Positions 1 to 7,332 of a stretch of DNA of 11,763 bases are shown here, one piece after another. The notes beneath the pieces were generated by a model. The model did no database searches, was not told where the DNA came from, and was given only the letters and a program-made list of their open reading frames with translations. Within the stretch, counting starts at the first letter, position 1. Each line of letters begins with the position of its first letter. Source of the DNA: Ramicandelaber brevisporus (taxonomy: Eukaryota; Kickxellomycota; Ramicandelaberales; Ramicandelaberaceae); the NCBI GenBank assembly GCA_025201865.1, contig MU603125.1, forward strand, positions 2,455 to 14,217. The letters are read 5' to 3'. The position numbers and the translations under genes are program-made.

Positions 1-30
1 CTCATTAGAGGGATATTGTGTTTTCATATA

Positions 31-42
31 GTAACACGTTAC
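31..42. repeat. 12-bp inverted repeat GTAAC-AC-GTTAC
   Basis: Perfect 5-bp arms separated by 2 bp. The geometry suits a dimeric transcription-factor site. It lies just left of a direct repeat, CAGTATGACT at 45-54 and again at 83-92 (start spacing 38 bp). The function is unknown, and short palindromes like this also arise by chance. Confidence 0.35.
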
Positions 43-150
43 GACAGTATGACTTGTTCAAGTATTATTAGAATTATGACAGCAGTATGACTGAATCACT
101 TACTTGTTGTTGTAGTATGTAAACATGACCAGCTGTTTCACCTATCCCCT

Positions 151-156
151 TATAAA
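151..156 (+). promoter_or_regulatory. TATA-like box TATAAA
   Basis: A consensus TATAAA sits in an otherwise CT-rich region about 620 bp upstream of the carrier ATG. It is the best core-promoter candidate seen on the plus strand here, but the long distance to the coding start makes its use uncertain. Confidence 0.3.
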
Positions 157-620
157 CAGTCTGCCCCCAAGCAACCGAGTCGAACCTGTCCAAGCTCGCG
201 TCTTTCTTTTTCCTCGGCACACCACCATCACACTGCACTTCCCAAACACACCTCTATTTTCATCAAGACTTCCTTCAAGAACAAGCGTTGTTCCCTCCTT
301 GTCCCCAGGTGCTGGCGTGTGCTGGCGCGGTGTTCGGTCCCTCGTGGTGGTTGTCCCTCTGCCGCCAGGTTGGTGTGGCTGGCATCCGGGTTTTCCCAGC
401 GGCATGTTCCATCTGTTCCCCTCCCCCTCTTGGTTCGTCCCTCTTCCGCTGGCTTTCTCCCCCACCTCTTGCTTGCTGTCGCTGGTTGTCGTTGTCACCA
501 AGTGAAGGTGGTTGCGTTGGCTGTCAGCACCTGTTCCCCTTGTTGCTGTCGCCATGCTATGTTTTTTTTTTCCTTTCGGTTCGGTTCGTTTCTTTCGGCT
601 ATTGCTGCTGGTACTGTATC

Positions 621-634
621 CTTCCTTCGGGAAG
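621..634 (+). promoter_or_regulatory. cUUCGg tetraloop hairpin in the presumed leader
   Basis: CTTCC-TTCG-GGAAG reads as a perfect 5-bp stem closed by the C(UUCG)G tetraloop, a class known for unusual RNA stability. GTAC at 611-614 and GTAC at 639-642 could form an outer 4-bp helix across an internal loop. It lies about 145 nt upstream of the carrier ATG on the sense strand, so it would be in the mRNA leader if transcription starts further upstream. A regulatory role is inference only. Confidence 0.35.
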
Positions 635-779
635 CGGCGTACTGCAATGAATTTTACGCTGTCTCTCTTTGTTAAAACAGTATTCAGATTGGCGGGTCCA
701 GACGGATTTGCCCATACGCAGAACGAATCCTTGCTATTCTCCGTTTCTGCATACCACCTTTTTTTGTCTTTGAGTCCGA

Positions 780-1850
780 ATGTCTGAAATGAGCCAGGAA
801 ATGGTCACCGGCCAATCTGCGCTGGCCGAGGTCGAGGCTAGCGTCCCTCATCTCCATCCGCCTGCTTCCTCGGCAGGTATTCATCAGGTGAGCTGGCCAG
901 AGCAGTCTGCTTCTGCCGCCATCACAGCGACGGCAGCTGCGACCACCGCATACCGACCTGGTTTGGCTGGCAAGCTCGTCAATGGCGCGGTGGCTGGTAT
1001 CATTGGCACATCGTGCATCTATCCGCTTGACATGGTCAAGACTCACTTGCAGAGCTCAAAGGTCAAGGTTGGAGCGCTGCAAACCGCTCGGAACATCTAT
1101 GCCTCTGGCGGCATGCGCCAGTTTTACTCGGGATTGCGACCAAACTTGATTGGCGTGACTCCGGAGAAGGCAATAAAGCTTGGCGTCAATGATTATGTGC
1201 GCGAGAGACTGGCCATTCGGGCTGGATTGGCATCTGCCGACCAGCTGTCTGTGATCGATGGCATGGTTGCAGGCGCCACTGCCGGAACATGCCAGGTGAT
1301 TGCTACAAATCCAATGGAGATTGTCAAGATTCATATGCAGATGGCTGCCAGCTCGGGAAATGCTCAGCTAACGGCTAGCCAAGTGGTGAGAAGCTTGGGT
1401 CTGCGCGGTCTCTACACAGGTGCATCGGCAACGTTGCTGCGAGATGTTCCATTCTCGCTCATGTTCTTCCCATTATCGGCTCTGTTTAGGAGAATTGGCA
1501 GCGAGGGCCTCTCAAATGTCATGTCTGGTACCACACCATCTGACGTTCAAAAGCCGTCGTTCCTCTGCGTCTTCTTGGCTGGCATTGGTGCGGGCATCAT
1601 CGCCGCTGGTTCAGTGACACCGGCCGATGTGATCAAGACTCGCATTCAGCTCGAAGCTCGCAAACCCAACCCACGTTACTCTGGAATTGCTGATTGCTTT
1701 GTTCAAACGCTGAAGACTGAAGGCCCTCGAGCATTGATGAAGGGATGGCTTCCGCGTTGTGCAATCAATGCTCCCCTCTTTGGAATCGCGGTAAGCACTT
1801 ACGAGATCCAGCAACGGTGGATGGCGCGACTTCATAATGAATCAAAATAA
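780..1850 (+). CDS. Mitochondrial carrier, glutamate-carrier type (SLC25A22/18-like)
   Basis: Intronless, 356 aa inner-membrane solute carrier with three tandem carrier repeats. The signature motifs are PLDMVK (82-87), PMEIVK (178-183) and PADVIK (281-286). VTPEKAIKL (126-134), GTCQVIATNPMEIVK (169-183), LLRDVPFS (219-226) and APLFGIA (331-337) match what I recall of the mitochondrial glutamate carriers. The related aspartate/glutamate carriers (Aralar/Agc1) are the alternative, but no EF-hand N-terminus is present. The third repeat has TPADVIKTR, which is more aspartate/glutamate-carrier-like. The first about 60 residues are Ala/Ser-rich and outside the carrier fold. The start is fixed by an in-frame TGA at 771-773, six bases before the ATG; a second Met lies at codon 4. 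The expected role is glutamate import (with H+) or aspartate/glutamate exchange; the exact substrate is inferred. It is convergent with SDH2. Confidence 0.9.
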   Translation: MSEMSQEMVTGQSALAEVEASVPHLHPPASSAGIHQVSWPEQSASAAITATAAATTAYRPGLAGKLVNGAVAGIIGTSCIYPLDMVKTHLQSSKVKVGALQTARNIYASGGMRQFYSGLRPNLIGVTPEKAIKLGVNDYVRERLAIRAGLASADQLSVIDGMVAGATAGTCQVIATNPMEIVKIHMQMAASSGNAQLTASQVVRSLGLRGLYTGASATLLRDVPFSLMFFPLSALFRRIGSEGLSNVMSGTTPSDVQKPSFLCVFLAGIGAGIIAAGSVTPADVIKTRIQLEARKPNPRYSGIADCFVQTLKTEGPRALMKGWLPRCAINAPLFGIAVSTYEIQQRWMARLHNESK

Positions 1851-1851
1851 A
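1846..1851 (+). terminator. AATAAA poly(A) signal overlapping the carrier stop codon
   Basis: The canonical hexamer AATAAA includes the TAA stop (1848-1850). Cleavage 10-30 nt downstream would give a 3' UTR of only a few tens of bases, before the triplet array at 1914. A TTATTATT plus T10 tract (about 1883-1898) follows. Use of this hexamer is inferred. Confidence 0.4.
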
Positions 1852-1912
1852 CCACGCTTTTAGGCTCTTCCTATAGTCTTTCTTATTATTTTTTTTTTAA
1901 ACTTTAAAATGA

Positions 1913-1913
<1 letters not shown>

Positions 1914-1970
<57 letters not shown>

Positions 1971-2000
1971 TTGTTGTTGTTGTTGTTGTTGTTGTTGATG
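1914..2000. repeat. Compound triplet microsatellite (ATG)19(TTG)9ATG
   Basis: An uninterrupted array of 19 ATG units (1914-1970), then 9 TTG units (1971-1997) and a closing ATG. It sits between the stop codons of the convergent carrier and SDH2 genes, so it is non-coding. Read on the SDH2 strand it is CAT, CAA x9, CAT x19 and begins 24 bases after the SDH2 stop codon, so it may be transcribed in the SDH2 3' UTR. The switch from one unit to another through a single-base change suggests expansion after a point mutation. Confidence 0.97.
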
Positions 2001-2023
2001 ACATAGATTAAAAAAAAGATATT

Positions 2024-2839
2024 TTACTCAGTAGCCATCAGCTTCTTGATCTCAGCAATAGCCTTGCCTGGGTTCAGACCCTTTGGGCAGGTGCGAGCGC
2101 AGTTCATGATGGTGTGGCAGCGATAGACGGAGAAGGCATTCTGCAACTTCTCACGACGCTCAACGCCAAACTGATCACGCGAATCAGCCATCCACCGATA
2201 GGCCTGCATCAGCACAGCCGGACCAAGGTACTCATCCTGATTCCACCAGTAGCTTGGGCAACTGGTCGAGCAGCATGCGCAAAGGATGCACTCGTAAAGG
2301 CCGTCCAGCTTCTTGCGCTCTTCAATTGACTGCAAGTTTTCGCGGTCAGCAGGAGGAGGGTTCTTCTGCTGCATATATGGCTGAATGCTGGCATACTGCT
2401 TGTAGAAATAGGTCATATCCGGGACGAGATCCTTGATGACATACATGTGCGGCAGTGGGTAAATCTTCACATTCTTTGATGGCTCGCTCTTCTCAATCTT
2501 GCAGATGCAGGCCAGAGTGTTGGTGCCGTCAATGTTCATTGCGCAAGAGCCGCAGATACCTTCACGGCACGAGCGGCGGAACGTGAGCGTCGGGTCCATC
2601 TCGTTCTTGATCTTGATGAGAGCATCCAAGACCATTGGGCCGGTTTCCGAGAGATTGACCTTGTAGTCGACCAGCTTCGGCTTCTCCTCTGGCACCTCCG
2701 GGTCCCAACGGTAGATCGAGAAAGTCTTCCAGTTCGCAGGCTTCGTGGCGGCGGCGGCAGCAGCAGCAGAAGCTGGAGCCTCCGTGGCCATCGTGCGGAC
2801 CAGGCGCGGCAGAGTAGTGCGTGCAACCTTGGTGAACAT
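2024..2839 (-). CDS. SDH2: Succinate dehydrogenase iron-sulfur subunit, mitochondrial
   Basis: Intronless, 271 aa, normal length for the family. It carries electrons from the FAD subunit to ubiquinone in complex II. The [2Fe-2S] ligands are Cys91, Cys96, Cys99 and Cys111 in the [10 protein letters not shown] region. By analogy with bacterial SdhB, the [4Fe-4S] ligands are Cys184, Cys187, Cys190 and Cys251, and the [3Fe-4S] ligands are Cys194, Cys241 and Cys247. The quinone-site PSYWW (195-199) and His242 are present, so the protein looks fully functional. Residues 1-17 (Lys4, Arg7, Arg12, Arg15, no acids) form a typical mitochondrial presequence, followed by an Ala-rich stretch to about 33. 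Met1 has a weak start context (C at -3); Met17 has a better one (A at -3, G at +4), but starting there would remove most of the presequence, so Met1 is preferred. It converges with the carrier gene, and 216 bp separate its start from the IBTK stop. Confidence 0.98.
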   Translation of the reverse strand: MFTKVARTTLPRLVRTMATEAPASAAAAAAATKPANWKTFSIYRWDPEVPEEKPKLVDYKVNLSETGPMVLDALIKIKNEMDPTLTFRRSCREGICGSCAMNIDGTNTLACICKIEKSEPSKNVKIYPLPHMYVIKDLVPDMTYFYKQYASIQPYMQQKNPPPADRENLQSIEERKKLDGLYECILCACCSTSCPSYWWNQDEYLGPAVLMQAYRWMADSRDQFGVERREKLQNAFSVYRCHTIMNCARTCPKGLNPGKAIAEIKKLMATE

Positions 2840-3055
2840 ACGGCTGGTGTGCTGTTTGATTTTGCAAAAAAAAAACTTTTGGTGCTAAATAATAACCGAC
2901 AAGGTTCGACTCTGAGGCGGCAAACGGATTGCACCGCGCAATGCGTAACATCCGGCTGACATTAAACCCCATTCCGTGAAACTCCCCCAAGTCTATTCAT
3001 TTTCGCGTCTGGGAAAAACTACTTTTGTTTCTTTTTTTTAAAAAAAAAAGATGTG
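2840..3055 (-). promoter_or_regulatory. SDH2 upstream region and IBTK 3' flank
   Basis: This 216-bp gap must contain the SDH2 promoter and the 3' end of the IBTK-like gene. It holds an A10 run (2866-2875, T10 on the SDH2 sense strand, 27 bp from the ATG). The motif AGGTTCGACTC at 2902-2912 reads GAGTCGAACCT on the SDH2 strand, the same motif as at 177-187 upstream of the carrier. ATTGC-ACCGC-GCAAT at 2928-2942 is an inverted repeat. A T8A10 tract at 3032-3049 lies immediately after the IBTK stop. No TATAAA or AATAAA is obvious. Confidence 0.6.
3032..3049. repeat. T8A10 homopolymer palindrome after the IBTK stop
   Basis: Eight T followed by ten A, self-complementary over 16 bp, starting seven bases beyond the IBTK stop codon on the transcribed strand. 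It could act in 3' end formation, form a hairpin, or be a rigid nucleosome-excluding tract serving SDH2. Which of these applies cannot be told from sequence. Confidence 0.6.
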
Positions 3056-3896
3056 TTAGCTAGATACAGTACGAATACGGACATGTTCTCCACTGGCCCA
3101 ATCAACAAACTCTGGGGCGCCAGGTTCGAAGCTGTGGTACCATTGCTCAATTTGATCAACTGCTTGCTCCTCAACTTTGATGGATGTGATACTCTTGCGG
3201 TTAGTGCGGGCATTGATCAAGTCGACATGCTCCTTGTGTTGCTTGGCACGGATTTCCGCAAAAGACTGCGTTCGATGGGTTGGCGCTGAGGAAGCAGATG
3301 GCGATGTCAACTGGGCTGGAGAAGGAGCTTTCTTCTTGAGAGTACTGAGGCTCTCAAAGGTGGATTGCAGGGACGCTGGCTTGGCTGATGGTTGAACTTG
3401 AAGCCACGGGCTTGACTTGGCCGTTGTGCCAGCTGTACCTGCTGTACCTGGAGAGACCGCCATCGACCCAAATGCCAACTGTATATCCGACACTCCTTGA
3501 GACTTGCGTTCGCGCTGAGACTGGCGTATTCGAGGCGATGGTGTAATGGCCGATATAACTGTACGGCTTGGGATTGGCGATGTGGGCTGCGTCTGGTACT
3601 GCCGCGGACTGCTGCCTAGTGTAGGGTAGTCAGATATACTCGGGGAAGCAGTAGACACCGAGGCTGTGGTAGCTGGAGGCGAGACCGCAGGCTTAACAAC
3701 AACCGGCGCGCCAAGCTTGGGCCAATGTGCTTCACGCGATGAGATTGCTGGCGGTAAAGCCATGGCAGACTTGGATGGAGTGACTGAGTTCTTGCCATTA
3801 GCATTTATTTGTGGCTGTTGCTGTTGCTGTTGTATCTGGGTCAGTGACTGTGACTGTGGCTGCTCCGGCTGTCGTTTCTGCTGCTGCTGCTGCTGC

Positions 3897-3951
<55 letters not shown>

Positions 3952-6900
3952 GACTGTGTAGTTGAGGCGTAATTTGGACCTTCGGTGCTCGTTTGCGAGT
4001 TGAATCCGGTACCACGGGCTGGCGTATGGAAACAAAGTCGTCATCGTGAATGTACAGATTCTCGAATGCAGAAATGATATCGTTCGTGTGTGCCTTCGGA
4101 CGACTCATTCCTCGCGTCGAAGACAACCACCCAGCAAGCATTTTCTCGTGGTCTTCCAGATCACACCTCTCTGTCTCGGATATAGAGTCTCGCCCGGTGC
4201 GTAATTTGACTTCATCCTCAATATAGTCCACCAGAACTGGATCCAAGCTGTTGATATTCGACGCAGACAGGCTACCCAGCTCAACAAGGAGTTCGAGGTT
4301 AACCACAATGAAGTCTACTGCTGAATGGATCAAAGCAGTGGCGCCATACTTGTGCGCAAAATTGAGCATCACAAGTGCATTGTTAATTGTGATGGCTTGA
4401 CAGAGATAGCCCTGAGTAAATGCAAAGAGAGATGGCATCAATAGCCAGCTGGAAGCCTCCAGTAGCTCGGCTGCTTGATCAAAACGAGCCTGTTCGTTTG
4501 CGATTGCATTGAGGCGAGCCGTGACAACAGAGAGATGGTTTGAGTACATGAACGCAAGTACAATTTCCATAGTCGCGGAGGAGATAACAGACACGTCAAC
4601 TTGGCGAACCAGTGAGTTGGACTGATCAGTATGAGATACCGTGACACGTTCGTGACTCCACATTGTTGATGAGAGACAATTATCAAAGAATCCACTCTGC
4701 TGAATGAGTACAAACTGATGTGCATGCAGCTCTGAGATATCCGCAGTCTTCAGAATGACATCAGAAGTGGCAAATCTCAAATCTGAGTCTTGATACAGAG
4801 CATAGAGAGCCTTCTCCAGCATTGATGGCTTGGGCTGTGATTTGAGGAAACGATGCAGTGATGGATACCGCTTCAGTTCGAGTGTATGCTGTTCATTGTG
4901 TTCGGTCATGGCTTCATCGAAACTCACTACCGTGTCGTCATTTGCTGGAGAGCTTGACAGGGCAGTAATTATAGTCGGGACATCGAGGACTTTGGCCAAC
5001 TCGCGCAAATCCTTCTCGACTGTCTTGACCAAGAGCGGGACTCGTGCCACCTCAGCAGAAGAGTTGTTTGGGAAGAAGCCTGTAAGAGATGCACCATATC
5101 GAACAACATGCAAAATTGTAGTGAATGCTGAGGGCAGCTGGCCAGTGTACATGAAATGTGCCATAAGCTCAACTGCAAGCGGATGAGTGCGTGCAAATCG
5201 AATCACGGTTTGACTCTCACTTCCACTCATTACCACGCTAAGGAAGCCATTCGGGATGCGGCTGGAGCTGCCACAAGTAACGACGGACCGCAAAACGGGA
5301 GACATGGCCGACAACACAACCTTGTGCAAACCAAGCTCAGCTGATGGAGCGCTATTACTGCAAATAAAGGTAACATCGCAGCCGGGATGTTGCAAAGAAA
5401 ACCGTTTGCCAAATAGAATGTCCTGGGGCGACGCTGAGCTGAACTTCAACAGGTTTATGTGCAGCAACTGTGGAGTCGATAGCCTTGGTACAACGGGAAC
5501 AACAAATCGAGCTATATAGGGGGACACTGCGCAAAGGAAGCCGCCCGTAGGCGAAGCAGCAACCAGGTAGCCCCGCTGAAGGTTGGGAACGCGAGCCGAG
5601 ACGGCATGCTTGCCATCAAGTAAGTTGCGAGACAGCTTGTTCAAATGACCAAAAAGATATTGACATGGGATTGGGCGATACTGTTGAGGTAGAGGTTGAT
5701 CCGACTGCTGACGAGCCTTTAACTGCGACATGATATCACCGTTGCACTGCATGTACACTCGACCACATTCTGTCGTAACTGCAAGAACACCACTGTCTGC
5801 GATTGCAGCCAAGACCACCCTCGGTCTCGAAGTTCCACTAGCCGTCCAGCTTCGTGTTGGATTCAAAGATACAGTCGGATCGGTGACCCAAACATCTCCG
5901 GTGCGCGTTGTGCATGCCACAAAATTCTCACTAGTTGATATCGCGGTAAAGTCGGATGCAGCACCATGGATAGTAAAGGATGAGGGCAAATCATAGTATT
6001 CTGGACGATGGTTCAATTGGCGGATAGCGTGGCTTACAAGGACACTGATTGCACCATTCTCCATAAGAATGACTGTGCTGTCATCAGTAGCTGCAACTTG
6101 AACGATGGGAGAGCGAACACTTGGAATGTTCGCGGTGCGTGGTGGGACACTGGTCCCAGACGGATGGCCTGGCAGTGGACCAAGCTGGCCGCGGTTCTGG
6201 CCAAATACAACGAGAGTGTCCTTAGTAAACACAACAGAGTGATATGATGCTGCAGCAAGTCCTCTGAATGGTCCATATTTGTCTACACTCGCAAGCTGAG
6301 CAGGAACAGCCAGAAAACTGCCATCATCACCACTGCCAGCGGAGGAGAATGTACGTGTCAAACCCAGTTGTCCATGTTCATTACTGCCCCATACAAAGAC
6401 TCTGCTTTCCTCATCGAGCGCGACTGAGTGGCTGCGACCAATAGCTACTGCAACAATGCGAACATCCCTCAGCGATTGCACTCGGCGGAAATTCAAAGCT
6501 GTGCCGATAGAGTCGCCCAGCTGCCCGCGCTGCCCATGTCCAGCCATGTACAAATTGCCAGCCATCTCGTCAGTTACTATCGCCGAGTGCATTCTCGCCA
6601 TTTCGACATTGACAATGTGGCATTTGCTTGTATCAAATGGCAGCTTTACACGCTCTGGTGCGTATCTGGTGCTGTCGCTGCCAAGCCCAAGCACATAGCT
6701 AGCGTTACTGCCCCAGCCGAGGAGCAGACTGCCAGAACATGAATCATCAGACTGCATGTCTGCTGTATCGTCCAGATCTCTGGGACTGATGGAGCGGCGA
6801 GCATTCTGCGGATTGAACATGTTGTCAACACCTGATGCATCGGCCATGACCTTAGTAAATAGCTCAAACGGTGACAAATTGGACCGGTCCCGAGCTGAAC

Positions 6901-7312
6901 AATCGACCTCCGGCCGCCTCATCAACTCCAGGGCCAAACCGACTTGGCCGTGGTAAAGTGCAGTGTGCAACGGTGTCCAGCCAGACTCAAGGTCTGCAAC
7001 ATTGGCACGCACAGCTGAATGCGCCAGCAGGCAAGACACTGCCGCAGCGAGATTAGCCTCGATGGCCACGTGTAGCGGTGATCTGCCGCAGACAAGATCC
7101 AGCGCATTTGGATCAAGACCAATCAAGCCAGCAGCTGGGAGGAGGGATCGCAGGCGCTTGTCGACGGCGGAGGCAGGAGCACGAGCGCTGCGCTGCAGCC
7201 CCGGAGATGACTGCGGTGCAGGACATTGCTCAAGCAAGAACTCAAGGGCAATCAGGGAGTGCTGTGGATTGCTGTCAAAGTACTTTAAGATTGTTAAAAA
7301 AGGCGAGGACAT
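3056..7312 (-). CDS. IBTK: IBTK-like protein: ankyrin, RCC1 and two BTB domains
   Basis: Single-exon, 1418 aa, close to the human protein (about 1350). Ankyrin repeats lie at about 77-109 and 111-143. RCC1 blades follow at about 196-380 (LGWGSN, AGHGQRGQLG, VWGSNEHGQLG, FGQNRGQLG) and decay to about 600. BTB1 is at about 630-775 and BTB2 at about 845-930, then a BACK-like helical stretch to about 1035. A disordered Gln/Ser/Pro tail follows (25-Gln tract at 1121-1145). The end (1350-1406, SFAEI...LIN.R...IKVEEQAV...EF) resembles the C-terminal tail I recall from human IBTK. Human IBTK is a substrate adaptor of cullin-3 ubiquitin ligase; the Btk-inhibitor role cannot apply where Btk is absent, so CUL3 adaptor is the inferred function. 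The start is fixed by an in-frame TAA six bases upstream, although the ATG context is weak (C at -3). Only 20 bp separate it from the p47 stop. Confidence 0.92.
3878..3952 (-). repeat. 25-codon polyglutamine tract, (CTG)7(TTG)18 on the plus strand
   Basis: On the coding strand this is 18 CAA then 7 CAG, encoding Gln 1121-1145 of the IBTK-like protein, in the disordered linker after the second BTB. A shorter Gln run (6 Gln, about 3817-3834) follows downstream in the protein. A pure array of this length is expected to vary in length between strains. Gln tracts can promote coiled-coil contacts or phase separation, but no function is shown here. Confidence 0.97.
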
Positions 7313-7332
7313 GTGGCGTTAGAGAGCCAACC

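Larger units (their letters stand above)
1..779. other. Gene-free region upstream of the mitochondrial carrier gene
   Basis: No protein family is recognisable on either strand. The open frames here are low-complexity Pro/Ser/Val/Cys strings produced by a pyrimidine-rich (C/T, later G/T) composition between about 190 and 600. Visible elements are a 12-bp inverted repeat at 31-42, a 10-bp direct repeat at 45-54 and 83-92, a TATAAA at 151-156, a GAGTCGAACCT motif at 177-187, a T10 run at 562-571 and a short hairpin at 621-634. If transcription starts near the TATA-like box, the leader would be about 600 nt with several upstream ATGs (for example 125, 404, 552 and 647). A 5' UTR intron could remove some of them, but I could not support a donor-acceptor pair. 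It most likely holds the promoter and leader of the carrier gene. Confidence 0.6.

Noticed and set aside
125-675. Overlapping plus- and minus-strand open frames of 90-137 aa upstream of the carrier
   Set aside because: Their translations are low-complexity Pro/Ser/Val/Cys strings set by the C/T-rich composition, overlap in several frames and match no family I recognise.
1914-2000. The triplet array as a coding repeat
   Set aside because: It lies after both stop codons, and no open frame with protein-like flanks runs through it.
2902-2912. A tRNA gene suggested by the B-box-like GGTTCGACTC
   Set aside because: The flanking bases do not form a T-arm stem, and no A box, anticodon arm or acceptor stem can be built around it. 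The same applies to the copy at 177-187.
3666-3953. A plus-strand frame ending in a long poly-Cys run
   Set aside because: It is only the complement of the polyglutamine-coding repeat.
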